Shown in pieces: positions 10,437-20,760 of a DNA stretch of 64,000 nucleotides (positions within the stretch are counted from its first letter, which is position 1; each line of letters starts with the position of its first letter). The stretch lies in assembly GCA_012932865.1 (NCBI GenBank), contig SAXG01000120.1, forward strand, positions 19,338 to 83,337, given 5' to 3'. The position numbers and the translations under genes were made by a program. Under the pieces are notes generated by a model. It did no database searches, was not told the origin of the DNA, and was given only the letters and a program-made list of their open reading frames with translations. The stretch is from Amylostereum areolatum (Eukaryota; Basidiomycota; Agaricomycetes; Russulales; Stereaceae).

Positions 10437-11232
10437 TCTTTCGGCGGGCCTTATGTCACGGTGGCGTACTGCGAACACCAGGCCAGTACACTATTGGTAC
10501 TGTACCGATGTGCCTCCCTCGTTCTGACAATTGAAGTCATCGTACTCACAGTACTGTATATTTTAGCATATACTTATCCCCGTGGCGGACGTTATGACAT
10601 ATAGTAATCGGGACGGCGCACACCGCCCAAGACGTGGGTAAGTTGCTATGTCGATATTGCACCTATATAACACTCCACTTTCCAGATTGGATGAGACGGC
10701 AAAAACGCAGAAGCCCGGGCGTGCACGTCATACACCGCTCGCTCCGGGGTAGATGGTGCAGAACGTCGTCGGTTTGAGCCTAGAGATGATGCTATCACTT
10801 AGGGTACGCGTAGTGGGCCCCAATGTGACCGCCGCTGGCATTCCCATTTTTCTGCGACCCGTATCGGGTTCAGTAGGTTGGAAACGGATCAAGTAAACTC
10901 AAAGACTTCCACGATACGGACAGGTTCATTCTAGGGCATTCAATCATTATAGTGAACGTACCCAGGGCGAAGTCGCATACATCGGTCCGAAGGGCGCCTT
11001 CGTTCCCGCCGATGGTTAGAGAGCACAGGATTTGTCTCCAACCCGAGACAGCCGTTTTTATCACCAATTTTTCTGGACGAGTCCTCCAACAGTAGTCCTC
11101 CTATTTTTTACATATACTATATAGCAACACGTACACATGTCCAGCAGCTGCTGAGATATGACTCTGAGAACGCGTGCTGCGAGTAGTCACGCCCGGTGAG
11201 AAACCCGTATTTTGACCTAGGTTCAGGAAGAG

Positions 11233-11275
11233 TGATCGAGGGAGCTTCGCACACAATCCCCTTCACCCTCGATCA
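11233..11275. repeat. Hairpin, 10-bp perfect arms
   Basis: TGATCGAGGG (11233-11242) pairs with CCCTCGATCA (11266-11275), and a T-run follows at 11279. It resembles a terminator hairpin, but the host is eukaryotic, so it is more likely a small repeat remnant. Confidence 0.5.
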
Positions 11276-11289
11276 ATCTTTTTTTTGAG

Positions 11290-11545
11290 ACTGGATCTCG
11301 CCGCCGCGATTCACATCGAGTCACGTAGACCTCGTATGGAGCCCGACCACCTTGATTCAACTCGATTCAATGCGATTCACGTAGGGTAATTCTTGTCGAT
11401 TCTCGTCGATCCATGGGGGTACTATTCATATCAATTCTCTCCGATTCATTCAGACTTATTGGCCTCGATTTCGTAGTACCATTTTCGCGATTCAGGTAGA
11501 TTGTACAAGAGTCCCGGAGGCACGATTCGGGTCGATTCGAAGCAA
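11290..11545. repeat. CGATTC-motif-rich tract
   Basis: The hexamer CGATTC or its variant GATTCA recurs roughly every 15-25 bp over 250 bp in the same orientation. Such arrays resemble subterminal motif clusters of DNA transposons, but no terminal repeats were found. Confidence 0.45.
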
Positions 11546-12226
11546 CATTCAATGTATTAGGGGCAGCGACATCCTCGCCGGTTCGTAAAGGTACACCACC
11601 AGCAGTTGCCTCAGCATGACTCTATGCGGGGCCATTCGGATGAGTCTGATGGCGTGACCAAGGGTTCACGCTAGCATCGTGTCAGCTTCAATCCAACCCC
11701 CTCAATCTCGGCACCATTCCGATTATCCGTTGCGAGAAAGTCGGCTTCGCGCCCAAGTCAGCGTGAGTACAGGTTGTCCTCTCAGTTTCAATCCCCACAG
11801 AGTCCTCGATGGACGGCGACGAGCGCGGGTTATGTAAGCAGTATTCATTTTCGTCGTCGCGCCAAGTCATCCTCGACTCCTTGTTTCCTCTCACCACGTC
11901 CTTCTCTTCTCCCCGTCCTTCACCTGGCCATAACCCTTCATCTGTAATGGGCGACTCCGACGTACCGAGATTTGGACGGCGCGTCAGGGTTTCCGTGGAT
12001 GTACGAAGGGTTGGGTATGGACTCTCCCTTCGACACTCTCATGTGGGCATCATCCAGAGTCTGGACCATGGTGCGTGTTCTATTCACTTACCGCCCACCT
12101 GCCCTCACGACAGCATTCAGGATTTGCACATGCTCCGGCGCCCCTCTTGTTGTCGCTGGCAGTCGTCCTCACCTTCGCTCGCGGCCTTGAACTTTACTCC
12201 TGGTCTTGAACTTTGCTCGTGGTCTT

Positions 12227-12684
12227 TGTCAGCAACGACTAGTGCAACAGCACCAAGTTACGACACAGCTGACTAGAAGATGAGGACGACAGAGGGGAGC
12301 CGATCAGACACGGCGACAGACGAGGGAAAGCAAGCAAAGTCGGTAGAATTGACTAGCTCGAGATAAGGAATATGTACAGCGAGAGCGAGCCTTATATACA
12401 CAAGAGGAGAGAGACTTAGGTAAGCAACCAATACACGGCGATCAGTAAGCAGACCAAGTATAAGTAAGCAGTCGTATGTAAAAGAGCACAGCATGAGTCA
12501 GTATTGTACAGCATGAGTCAAGAGAAAGGAGTCAGACCCGGACCGAGATGAGTCACGTGGGTCCGGGCGGGATATAGATGAGCCGGGTCCGGGCTAAGGT
12601 GGAGTCGGACCGGTGATAAGTCGATAAGTCCTAAAGCGTGTAACCAATGTAAAGTAAAAAGAAAATTATAGACCGTTCATGACA
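12227..12684 (-). repeat. Element 1, 3' LTR
   Basis: 458 bp, TG...CA ends, preceded by the GTCTT target duplication. The pol stop codon lies inside its first bases. Confidence 0.95.
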
Positions 12685-15600
12685 TCACCCCTTTCTTAGA
12701 TTCGACGTCCTCGTCGTAATCAGATCCAGTTTCTTCCTCCGACAGGAGTTTCCAACGATTAAGGCGTGCAGGTTTCGGGGCACCCGGATGTTCACGGTGG
12801 AAGTCGTCAATGCGTTTCTTGGCATTCTGGAGATTGGTGAGAGGCTCCCAAGTATTGTCATTGTCTGGGTAGCCTTTCCATTTGACGAGGTACTTGAAGC
12901 CGCGACCAACCTTCTTGGAGTCTATAATCTTTTCGACCTCATAGACTTCCTCTCCTTGGACTAACTCTGGCGGTGGAGGTGTAGGTGCTTTCTGATTGTC
13001 AAAGGCGGGACCGTTGTGTGGAGATAGGAGGGACTCGTTGAAGACCGGATGTTTTCGTGACCAGGATGTAGGGAGGCGAAGCTTGTAAGCCGATGCTCCG
13101 ACTTTCTCCAGGATTTCGAAAGGACCAAAGCGCTTGTCATCTAGCTTTTGCATAGGACGTGCTGTTTTGATTACGGTTTGGCTATCTCTGGTCTTGGCTT
13201 CCAGCCAGACGAAGTCGCCAATTTTGTAATCTATTGGTTCATCCTTCTTGCGATCGTAAAAGCGCTTTTGATCGTCCTGTGCTGCCTTTAGCGCAGAGCG
13301 GGCTTCCTCATAGATGTCTCGCACGCGTTGTGCAAACTCGTTCGCCGATGGGTTGTCTGTTTCACGTCGAGGGTTTGTCCCCAGGTAGAGTTCCCGACCA
13401 TAGTTGGCAAAGTTGGGAGACATCCCAATCGAACTATGGACCATGTTGTTGAGCGCAGTCATGGCAAGTGGGAGGTAACGTGTCCAATTGTCCTGTCGTT
13501 GATTGACGAAGATGCGAAGGTAGTTTTCCATGGTCATGTTGGAGCGTTCGGTCTGTCCGTCCGTCTGAGGGTGATACGCCGTGGACGGGTTCCCTTCAAT
13601 GCCTAACAGTTGGAACAATGCCGTGGTGAATTTGGAGACAAACACGCTGCCACGGTCGCTGACGATCTTTCTAGGAATTCCATGATGGGGGACCACCTCG
13701 CGTAGGTACTCGAAGGCGAGTTCGTCCCCCGTTAGGTCTTTGGTCGTGGCCCAGAATACAACCTGCTTGGTACCCATGCAGTTCACGTTGCAGATGGCGT
13801 CTTTTCCATCCGAGACTGGGAGCGGCATGACAAAGTCGATGGATACATGCTCCCAAGGTGCTTGTGGCGGGTCATGTGGGTGGAGTGGAGCGGCAATGCG
13901 ATCATGTCTAATCTTGGTACGTTGGCAGGTCTCACATCCTTCAACATATTTCCGGACATCGTCTCTAATGGCAGGCCACCAGTAGTTGCGCGTGATGAGC
14001 TCATGAGTCTTGTATCGTCCTGGATGACCGACAAGCGGGCCATCATGATGAGCTTGGATGATGTCTGCACGGAGTCCTTTGTCTCTTGGGACATAGAGTC
14101 TGTGTTGCCAGGTGATCGTTCCATCTGCGTGTTCCAGCCATCCCTTCACTTTGAGTGCTAAGGCGCGTTCTACTGCATGGTCTCGGAGTAAGGTATCCTC
14201 CTGAATCCGCTCAATGAAGACATTGTCAGGTCCATTGGTTATAATTCCTGCATGGTTGAGGGCGTGAAAGAGTTCCGGTTTCAGGAGGACAATGTTTTCA
14301 TTGTCTTTCTCCCCCTTCTCAAGGCCCGCTAGTCGGGAAATAGCGTCGGGTTTACCCATTGTTTTGCCAGGCTTGTGGAGTAGTGTACAATGATACTCTT
14401 GTAGCTCCGTTAACCATCGTGCTTGTCTCCGATTTAGCTTCTGCGCCTTGCGGAAGTACGTGAGATTGCGATGATCCGACCAGATTTCAAACTCCTGTCG
14501 TGCTCCCATGAGGTATTGTCTCCATTCCTCTAGCGCCGTCATGATAGCCAGTAATTCCTTGTCATAAATCTCATAGTTCCTCTCAGCTTCGCTGAGGGAC
14601 TTTGAGAGGAAGGCGACCGGGTGCCATTTGCCATTGTCCTGTTGTTGCGAAAGTACCGCGCCCGTGGCATAATCAGAGGAGTCCGCCTCGACACGGAACT
14701 GCCCATCGTCTGTAGGGATTGCTAGAACTGGCTGTGATGTTATACGTCGCTTGAGTTCCTCAAAAGCCTCCTGCTGTGGGGTGTCCCAGACCCATTCCGT
14801 CTTCCCAGTGAGTTTAGTCATTGGGTGAGCAATGCCGCTGAAGTCCTTGATAAAGCGACGGTAGAAGTTGCAAAAGCCCAAAAACGATTGGAGTTGTTTC
14901 TTCGTTTTGGGGGCTGGCCAATTGGTGATTGCCGCGACCTTTGCTGGATCCATGCGAACCCTTCCTCCGCCAACAATCATGCCCAGATATTCGATTTCTG
15001 CCTTCTCAAACTCGCACTTTTCTGGCTTTAGATAGAGTTTGTTTTCTCGCAGGATCCGAAGGACCTCCTTGACTATCCGACGATGTTCTTCTAGCGTATG
15101 TGTGAAGATGAGGATGTCGTCCAAATAGACGACCACGACTCCTTGGTGGATCAAGTCTTTGAACAGGTCATTCATCATGGCTTGGAACGTAGACGGGGAG
15201 TTGGTGAGTCCAAAGAACATGACCGTAGGCTCGTAGAGACCTTTGTTTGTGCGGAACGCAGCTTTCCATTCGTCCCCTTCTTTAATCCGAACATTGTTGT
15301 ATCCCCATCGGACATCGAGCTTGGTAAAGTGCCGTGCTCCCTTAAGCTTGTCAACCAACTCTTGGATGAGCGGGAGCGGGTAACGGTTCTTTATTGTCAT
15401 CTCATTGAGCTTTCGATAGTCCTGCACAGGACGTAGCGAGCCGTCTTTTTTCTTGATGAAGAAGAATGGGGAGGCCATGGGTGATTTGGACGGTTGGATC
15501 CGGCCAGATCTCAGGTTCTCTTCCAAAAAGGCGTCCAGTTGCTTCTGCTCGTCCAATGTGAGGGGGTAAACTTTGCAATCGACCGGTTTGAAGTTAGGAG

Positions 15601-16822
15601 TGAGCTCAATGGCGTGGTCCCATGGGCGTCGCTCAGGGAGCTTGTCGAAGTCGTCTTTGTCAAAGATGTCCTTGAATTCGTGGTACGCCGTTGGGACTCG
15701 CTCAGAGAAGGTCTGTTCCTTTTTCTTAGCGTGCTCTTCAATTGCAATGTCCGATGCATGGGTCCGGATGTAGTATGTTGCTTTGTAGCCATCCCAGTCG
15801 AAAGCAAACAGCTGCTCGTCCTTTTCCATGTGGACTGGCTCTTCCTCCTCCTCTTCATCGTCATCAATATTGAGGAGGGGAGGGGGACGAGAGCAGCTGA
15901 TAGGGCATCGGTCGAATTCAATTGACCCGGATTTCCAGTCGATGTGAGGGTTGTGCTTCTTTAGCCACTCATGTCCAATGAAAAGGTCCGTATCTCCTAG
16001 ATTGGAGACCGCCAGGTCAATGTTTTCTTCATGGTCTTGAATATTTAGGCGAAGTGTGACATATTCCGTGATGGGACCTCCTGTGTTGAGAGTGCCGTCT
16101 GCATTTCGTACTGGGATTGGGCGAGCAGTCCGCCGCGTGGGGATGTGATTTTCCTGTACAAACTTCGTGTTGATACACGAGCCAGTGCAACCACTGTCCA
16201 GGAGTGCGAGAGCTTTGACAATGCACTTGGAATCTACCACCAGTTGTGTGGGAATGACCGTTTGTTCCTTGGCGCTGGAGGAGCGTATGAACTGCATAGG
16301 AGTGGCGAGCTCTAGTAGAGCTTGACATGCTAACTCGTCTCCCATGCCAGTTATTTCCTTGATGGCTTCATAAGTAGCCTCGTCACGGCGTCGGTGGTGT
16401 GTCCAGATGCGAAGGATTGCAATCGCACTTTCGGGTTTGTCTTCCCTTAAGCGACGAAGCGTCCATTGAGCCGTTCCAGGTGCCATATAACATGATTTGG
16501 GCGCCGTGCCCCTTCCATCGCACGGCGTTGTCCCTGACTTCACAGGGTCCATATCCAAAACCGAGTCCGTATCCAAAGCCGTATCCAAAGCCGAAGGCTC
16601 ACAAATCGAAGCCTGAGTATCTAAAATAACAACGGGACGCGTGCCCGTACCGATAGAGTCCGTAAGAGAAGTCATAATGGGGATATCCCCCGTAGTAGTA
16701 CAGTCCGAATCAACCATGCGCATATGTAAACGAGAACCAGGCCACCGTGGCGCAACAAAACCAGACGAGCGAGAAACAGAAACTTGGGCTTCAGATGCCG
16801 TGTACATCGTCAGCCCCCTCAA
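12677..16822 (-). CDS. pol: Element 1 Pol polyprotein (protease-RT-RNase H-integrase-chromodomain)
   Basis: A 1381-codon frame with no disabling lesion. Aspartic protease motif LDSGCTGS is near residue 207. Reverse transcriptase has VYLDDILIF near 562; RNase H follows, with DHRNLTYF near 780. The integrase zinc region (HPGRYKTH ... CETCQ) is near 960 and the catalytic core around 990-1130. A chromodomain (YEVEKIIDSK ... YLVKWKGYPDNDNTWEP) sits near 1290-1325; in chromoviruses it guides integration to marked chromatin. The frame is -1 relative to gag and has no early Met, starting right at the gag stop, so expression by -1 frameshifting is expected. It ends inside the 3' LTR, at the TGA within TGTCATGA. 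Confidence 0.93.
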   Translation of the reverse strand: MRGLTMYTASEAQVSVSRSSGFVAPRWPGSRLHMRMVDSDCTTTGDIPIMTSLTDSIGTGTRPVVILDTQASICEPSALDTALDTDSVLDMDPVKSGTTPCDGRGTAPKSCYMAPGTAQWTLRRLREDKPESAIAILRIWTHHRRRDEATYEAIKEITGMGDELACQALLELATPMQFIRSSSAKEQTVIPTQLVVDSKCIVKALALLDSGCTGSCINTKFVQENHIPTRRTARPIPVRNADGTLNTGGPITEYVTLRLNIQDHEENIDLAVSNLGDTDLFIGHEWLKKHNPHIDWKSGSIEFDRCPISCSRPPPLLNIDDDEEEEEEPVHMEKDEQLFAFDWDGYKATYYIRTHASDIAIEEHAKKKEQTFSERVPTAYHEFKDIFDKDDFDKLPERRPWDHAIELTPNFKPVDCKVYPLTLDEQKQLDAFLEENLRSGRIQPSKSPMASPFFFIKKKDGSLRPVQDYRKLNEMTIKNRYPLPLIQELVDKLKGARHFTKLDVRWGYNNVRIKEGDEWKAAFRTNKGLYEPTVMFFGLTNSPSTFQAMMNDLFKDLIHQGVVVVYLDDILIFTHTLEEHRRIVKEVLRILRENKLYLKPEKCEFEKAEIEYLGMIVGGGRVRMDPAKVAAITNWPAPKTKKQLQSFLGFCNFYRRFIKDFSGIAHPMTKLTGKTEWVWDTPQQEAFEELKRRITSQPVLAIPTDDGQFRVEADSSDYATGAVLSQQQDNGKWHPVAFLSKSLSEAERNYEIYDKELLAIMTALEEWRQYLMGARQEFEIWSDHRNLTYFRKAQKLNRRQARWLTELQEYHCTLLHKPGKTMGKPDAISRLAGLEKGEKDNENIVLLKPELFHALNHAGIITNGPDNVFIERIQEDTLLRDHAVERALALKVKGWLEHADGTITWQHRLYVPRDKGLRADIIQAHHDGPLVGHPGRYKTHELITRNYWWPAIRDDVRKYVEGCETCQRTKIRHDRIAAPLHPHDPPQAPWEHVSIDFVMPLPVSDGKDAICNVNCMGTKQVVFWATTKDLTGDELAFEYLREVVPHHGIPRKIVSDRGSVFVSKFTTALFQLLGIEGNPSTAYHPQTDGQTERSNMTMENYLRIFVNQRQDNWTRYLPLAMTALNNMVHSSIGMSPNFANYGRELYLGTNPRRETDNPSANEFAQRVRDIYEEARSALKAAQDDQKRFYDRKKDEPIDYKIGDFVWLEAKTRDSQTVIKTARPMQKLDDKRFGPFEILEKVGASAYKLRLPTSWSRKHPVFNESLLSPHNGPAFDNQKAPTPPPPELVQGEEVYEVEKIIDSKKVGRGFKYLVKWKGYPDNDNTWEPLTNLQNAKKRIDDFHREHPGAPKPARLNRWKLLSEEETGSDYDEDVESKKGVMS

Positions 16823-18075
16823 AAACCCTCCTTCTTCTCCTCCCCCTTCGGCTGAGCTTGAAGCGCGTCCATCACGCTTTTCCGATCTTCGGCCGACAGG
16901 CTCCTAGCCCAGGCAGTGGGTGTCTCGAACGTCTGTGCTCGAGCCTCCCGCTTTGGTGGTTCCGTGTACCGGTCCCTCCCCCACATGTCTCGGATGTTCT
17001 TCACGTCCACCCTGCAGTCCCGCACCTGGTGGCCATTCTGTCCGCAGCGGAAGCATCGCCCCTTGATGTCGACACGGTTGATGTCCATCGGCTGACCTTT
17101 GCCACCGTGCACCGTGCCGGTTCCATCGCGGCGCCATGGGACCTGCCCCCCTTGTTGCCCATTGGACGATCCTTGTCCTTTGGGTTTTTGGTTCTGCACG
17201 GGTCCACTGCGCTGGGTCTTAAGGTCCTCCCGCTCCTGTCGCAGACCGTCGATCAGGATGATGCGCTCTTTGAGGTCCTCATATTTCTGAGGAACGTGGC
17301 CGCTGTCGTAGATGGAGTCAATGGTCCGATAGTAGACGTTGTGTTTGAGCAGCTGCATGAGGTGGATAGGGTCCTGCGCCGTGGAGTATCCTGCCTTCCT
17401 TGCGAGTTGCTCGAACTTGGCGAAGTATTCATGGGCAGTGGTACCCTTCGTCTGTTTGAACCCGTCCAGTTCGACTGCGGCATGGTGCTGCTCATTGACG
17501 TCGGTGAAGGCCCCTTTGAGTGCTTTGTGGAAGTCCACCCAGGCGACCATGGCTCCATTGGCCAAGTGTGCATCCTCATACTCGGCCTTCCAGGTGCGTG
17601 CTGCCTCCCCCGTCATGTAGGTGAGAATGAAGAGGACTTTGTCCTTGTCCGTCACGAGGTCATCCTCAGCGGCTCGCATGTATTCCTCGCACGACCGCAT
17701 CCAGTCATTGAAGTCCTCTCGTTTCCCAGAGAAGCCTTCAGGAGTTTTTGCGTGGACTTTCTTTCGGGGGGGTCTGGCGGCGGCGGCGGCTGGGGCACTA
17801 ACAGTGACCGCAGGGGGGTTGACGGTGATGGGGGGGGCCGTGACGTTGACAGTGGGGGGTGGCAGGTTGAGGGCAGCAACAAGCACGGCAGGGATGGCGA
17901 CCCATCGGCCATTTACTTCCATGAGCCAGGCATTGTCAGTGCCGTTATTCATGTGTTGGATGGGAGAGCCAGTTTGGCCGATGACGATGTTCCATGTTCC
18001 ACCGATTTCGGTGCAGTTGGTAAGTTCGGCGGGGAGAGGGGGTTGAGGGTCGGTGCGGATCCACTGGGCAGCCAT
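16819..18075 (-). CDS. gag: Element 1 Gag
   Basis: 418-residue nucleocapsid precursor. The capsid-like central part (about 140-270, with WMRSCEEYMRAAEDD and TAHEYFAKFEQLARKAGY) is of the retrotransposon-gag type. A single CCHC zinc knuckle, CFRCGQNGHQVRDC, lies near residues 340-353 for RNA packaging. The frame is also open upstream of this Met for at least 100 codons, including a segment with WYFANESQDDL, so a longer or fused form is possible. Identical in arrangement to gag of element 2. Confidence 0.92.
   Translation of the reverse strand: MAAQWIRTDPQPPLPAELTNCTEIGGTWNIVIGQTGSPIQHMNNGTDNAWLMEVNGRWVAIPAVLVAALNLPPPTVNVTAPPITVNPPAVTVSAPAAAAARPPRKKVHAKTPEGFSGKREDFNDWMRSCEEYMRAAEDDLVTDKDKVLFILTYMTGEAARTWKAEYEDAHLANGAMVAWVDFHKALKGAFTDVNEQHHAAVELDGFKQTKGTTAHEYFAKFEQLARKAGYSTAQDPIHLMQLLKHNVYYRTIDSIYDSGHVPQKYEDLKERIILIDGLRQEREDLKTQRSGPVQNQKPKGQGSSNGQQGGQVPWRRDGTGTVHGGKGQPMDINRVDIKGRCFRCGQNGHQVRDCRVDVKNIRDMWGRDRYTEPPKREARAQTFETPTAWARSLSAEDRKSVMDALQAQPKGEEKKEGF
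16822..16828 (-). promoter_or_regulatory. Putative -1 ribosomal frameshift site, element 1 gag-pol junction
   Basis: In the gag frame the last codons read G_GGT_TTT followed at once by TGA. The heptamer fits the X_XXY_YYZ slippery consensus, and slipping back one base enters the pol frame directly. A downstream structure was not modelled. Confidence 0.65.
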
Positions 18076-18380
18076 GATTGGTTCGTCGAGGTCGGAGAAG
18101 TCTTCGTCGGTGACAGGCGGTAGGGCGGAGGCGGCGATGAGGTTGAAGTCGGCTTCAGTGAGGTCGTCTTGGCTTTCGTTGGCGAAGTACCAACTGATGC
18201 CACTTGTTTGGGTTGCTACGAAGGCGACTTCGACAGTGGTGTCTCCGAGTTGGACAAAGAAGTCGTTTCCTCGTTCAGTGAAGCCTAGAGGGAGGGGATA
18301 TATGTAGCAGTTTTCGTCCTCAACGTCGGTGTCGGAGTCAGAACTGGAGCGGAGCCGTTGAGTCCGAACGAGGGAATTGT

Positions 18381-18782
18381 TTATAAGTGGGTGAGGTCGA
18401 TGACCTCTGGCTGGGTGAGGTCGATGACCTCTGGCTCTGGTGTGGGGCTGGGGGTGTTGCCTGGTGTAAGGAGGCGGTGGGTGTGTCGAGTGTCTACTGG
18501 TATTTTCTCGTTGGGCGCGTAGAAGGACTTTGGGGGTTGCTCGAGTTTGTAGCGGTAGGTGACGTATGGGCAGGAGTAGACGTAGAGGTTTCCGTTTCCT
18601 TGTTCGCTTATTTTGAGGCGATAGAAGTGGATGTCTATGATGGAGTCTTCAAGTTCTTCTACGCCGAGGGCGACCTTCCAATTGTGCCAGGCCCAGGGGT
18701 CTTTAGATTCGTTGATGAGGGAGATGATAGCGTCGTGGCTGATGGGGATGAATTCTTGTACTTGCGAGCGCCAATCTTCCAT
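18381..18782 (-). CDS. Element 1 ORF0, pre-gag protein with tandem SUMO-interaction-like motifs
   Basis: A 133-residue frame between 5' LTR and gag, starting MEDWRSQVQEF. Its AUG is the first one in the predicted transcript (see element 2). The middle looks like a compact beta-rich domain (DPWAWHNWKVAL ... YVYSCPYVTYRY); I know no named family for it. The C-terminus has a 24-bp tandem duplication encoding PEVIDLTQ-PEVIDLTH. VIDLT is the hydrophobic core of canonical SUMO-interacting motifs (as in PIAS proteins). Function inferred only. Gag follows in the -1 frame, whose overlapping stretch encodes a Ser/Asp/Glu-rich SSSDSDTDVEDE run. Confidence 0.6.
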   Translation of the reverse strand: MEDWRSQVQEFIPISHDAIISLINESKDPWAWHNWKVALGVEELEDSIIDIHFYRLKISEQGNGNLYVYSCPYVTYRYKLEQPPKSFYAPNEKIPVDTRHTHRLLTPGNTPSPTPEPEVIDLTQPEVIDLTHL

Positions 18783-19241
18783 GCACAAGCCCCCAGTCGA
18801 AATGGTTACTCTGTGCGGCAAGGGAAGATTTTGTCGAGGGAAGGTGGTTCTGTTATGAGATCGCAAGACGGTCTGCCTCAGTCTTCTCGACCTGTTGGCT
18901 GTCTCTTCGTCTAGGGGACACGAGCCCAAAGACTTCCTAAACCGCTTTCCTTTCGCCGCTTTTACTCGTTTCCTACACCGAAGGTGCACCTTCTACTGTC
19001 ACCTCTGAGCTTTCAACTCCTGGTATTGGAGAGTCTCGAGTAGGTGTAACGTTTCGAGGAAACGTCAAGCCGGCACCGGTATACGTGCGCACGACCACAA
19101 TGTCAGGGTAACGAGTCGCGTACTCTGGGGGCAACGGTCTAGGGCGGCACGGGGGAAGAACAAGGTCAGTACCAGACGGGTACTACTACTACTACGCTAC
19201 AGTACGTAGGGACGGTCGTAGGGTGGTGCAAGAGTAAACAG

Positions 19242-19251
19242 ATCTCGAGCT
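19242..19251 (-). promoter_or_regulatory. Element 1 primer-binding site, self-priming type
   Basis: AGCTCGAGAT on the minus strand, 2 nt from the 5' LTR edge (19254). It is the exact complement of ATCTCGAGCT in the LTR at the predicted transcript start. Confidence 0.75.
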
Positions 19252-19253
19252 TA

Positions 19254-19711
19254 TGTCAGCAACGACTAGTGCAACAGCACCAAGTTACGACACAGCTGAC
19301 TAGAAGATGAGGACGACAGAGGGGAGCCGATCAGACACGGCGACAGACAAGGGAAAGCAAGCAAAGTCGGTAGAATTGACTAGCTCGAGATAAGGAATAT
19401 GTACAGCGAGAGCGAGCCTTATATACACAAGAGGAGAGAGACTTAGGTAAGCAACTAATACACGGCGATCAGTAAGCAGACCAAGTATAAGTAAGCAGTC
19501 GTATGTAAAAGAGCACAGCATGAGTCAGTATCGTACAGCATGAGTCAAGAGAAAGGAGTCAGACCCGGACCGAGATGAGTCACGTGGGTCCGGGCGGGAT
19601 ATAGATGAGCCGGGTCCGGGCCAAGGTGGAGCCGGACCGGTGATAAGTTGATAAGTCCTAAAGCGTGTAACCAATGTAAAGTAAAAAGAAAATTATAGAC
19701 CGTTCATGACA
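19254..19711 (-). repeat. Element 1, 5' LTR with promoter
   Basis: 458 bp. Contains TATATAAGG on the minus strand, 35 nt upstream of the ATCTCGAGCT that pairs with the primer-binding site. Followed by the GTCTT target duplication. Confidence 0.95.
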
Positions 19712-19716
19712 GTCTT

Positions 19717-20082
19717 GAACTTTACTCTCGGTCTCTCGATTTTTGCTTGCGGTCTTGGTCCTCGCTCGCGATCTTGGTCCCGCTCGCGCTCCTCTCTGGT
19801 CCTGGCTCTCTGTCCCCTGGCTCACTGGGTTCCCTGGTCTTATCTCGGTCTCCGTCTGGTCCACCTGCTTTGTTGGCATCCCAGGTAACCCTCTCTCACC
19901 TGTCATCCCTCTCCATATATCCCGTAGCAGCCCCCATATACTCTGTAGTTATCAAATGAAAATATCATGATTTTCTTCCTTCTACATCAGGATAAGATCG
20001 CGATAAGCACAATTTAAGCCAGCAACCCGCCGAGCGATTCTTGATGAGCTTAGTAAGATTATTGGATTGAATCCAAAGAACC
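19717..20082. other. Simple-sequence flank of element 1
   Basis: Continuation of the GGTCTT/CTCGGTC-type pyrimidine-rich repeats that flank element 1 on its other side at about 12185-12226. No gene. Confidence 0.5.
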
Positions 20083-20710
20083 TCAGCTTTGGGCCCAAGG
20101 GAATTCGTTGAGCGTGATATCCGCTTGACATTTTTGGATTCCATCCATCGGCACACCAACTTCAAACTCAGGGGCGTGATATCGGAATGAAGCTGAGGGA
20201 TCGCCTGGTGGTGTAGTAAACTGGATGTAAAATGACTGTACCGTGTAACCGTCCGTTGTCGTAGGCTCGCAATGCACCGTGATATCCTCTCTAGCTCCCC
20301 ATCCGGCCACCTTAGGAGCCTTAGTTTCATCGTGCTGAGAGAAGGCGGTTAGAAGCGTAGCATGGAGATCTAGTTACATGACGTACCCGAATTTCCTTGC
20401 ATGCACTACGAAGTTCCTATACCAATTCTCGTAAGGCAGCTTGCTCAAAATAAGATATAGAAAACTTACTTGACGTGCTTCCTCCGAGAGCTTGCTGAAG
20501 GCAGTGTGTGCAATTGGATGAGAAGGACTTATACGCACTGCTCACTGACCACCGCCGGTCCATAGCAACATCGTCTCTGCACCCCTTCCCGCTCGTTTGC
20601 CCTTGAATGTGTTCGCAATTTTTACTGGTCCGCTTTCGACGTTCAAAGACGGCGTCGAAGTCGGGGCACTCATAGAGGTTCTCGCGCCACGTCGGAGTCA
20701 CGCGAAACAC
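20083..20710 (-). CDS. Unrecognised multi-exon gene or gene remnant
   Basis: The last exon (about 20339-20083) reads HDETKAPKVAGWGAREDITV, then a YTVQSFYIQFTTPPGDPS beta-rich stretch, ending NEFPWAQS and a stop. A good donor (GTAAGT at about 20467) after SEEARQ joins it in frame to an upstream exon (...AHTAFSKLSEEARQ). Further upstream, a frame with FRVTPTWRENLYECPDF (about 20710-20620) may be another exon, but I could not join it cleanly. No known motif. It could be an intact small gene with unresolved 5' exons or a remnant. Confidence 0.35.
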
Positions 20711-20760
20711 GCCGCCGATTCTTCAAGAAGTTGCTTCGTACATTGAGTCGAGAGATGTGA

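Larger units (their letters stand above)
10437..12226. other. Gene-free stretch with short repeats
   Basis: No supportable gene in 1.8 kb. It holds a perfect 10-bp hairpin (11233-11275) and a tract dense in CGATTC/GATTCA motifs (about 11290-11545). A possible exon-like run around 11945-12070 (frame with GASGFPWMYEGLGM) is cut off by retroelement 1, but I do not recognise it. Confidence 0.45.
12227..19711 (-). mobile_element. Ty3/Gypsy chromovirus, element 1 (apparently complete)
   Basis: A 7485-bp LTR retrotransposon in minus orientation. It has 458-bp LTRs (12227-12684 and 19254-19711) that begin TGTCA and end TGACA and differ at about six positions. The host repeat GTCTT at 12222-12226 and 19712-19716 is the 5-bp target duplication. 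Internal order from the 5' LTR: self-priming-type primer-binding site, pre-gag ORF (ORF0), gag with a zinc knuckle, and pol with protease, RT, RNase H, integrase and chromodomain (the Ty3/chromovirus order). All frames are open, so it may be autonomous. It shares its family with element 2 on the opposite strand 14 kb away. The target is a simple-sequence region rich in GGTCTTGAACTTT-like repeats. Confidence 0.95.

Noticed and set aside
10640..10800. Possible tRNA (GGTTTGAGCC resembling a B box)
   Set aside because: No matching A box, acceptor stem or cloverleaf could be drawn.
11233..11285. Hairpin followed by a T-run as a rho-independent terminator
   Set aside because: The host is a fungus; such terminators are not used by RNA polymerase II.
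16747..18123. A 458-codon open frame on the plus strand across gag of element 1 (and its mirror at 35485-36861)
   Set aside because: It is the antisense of gag, shows no protein family features, and is open only because of gag codon bias.
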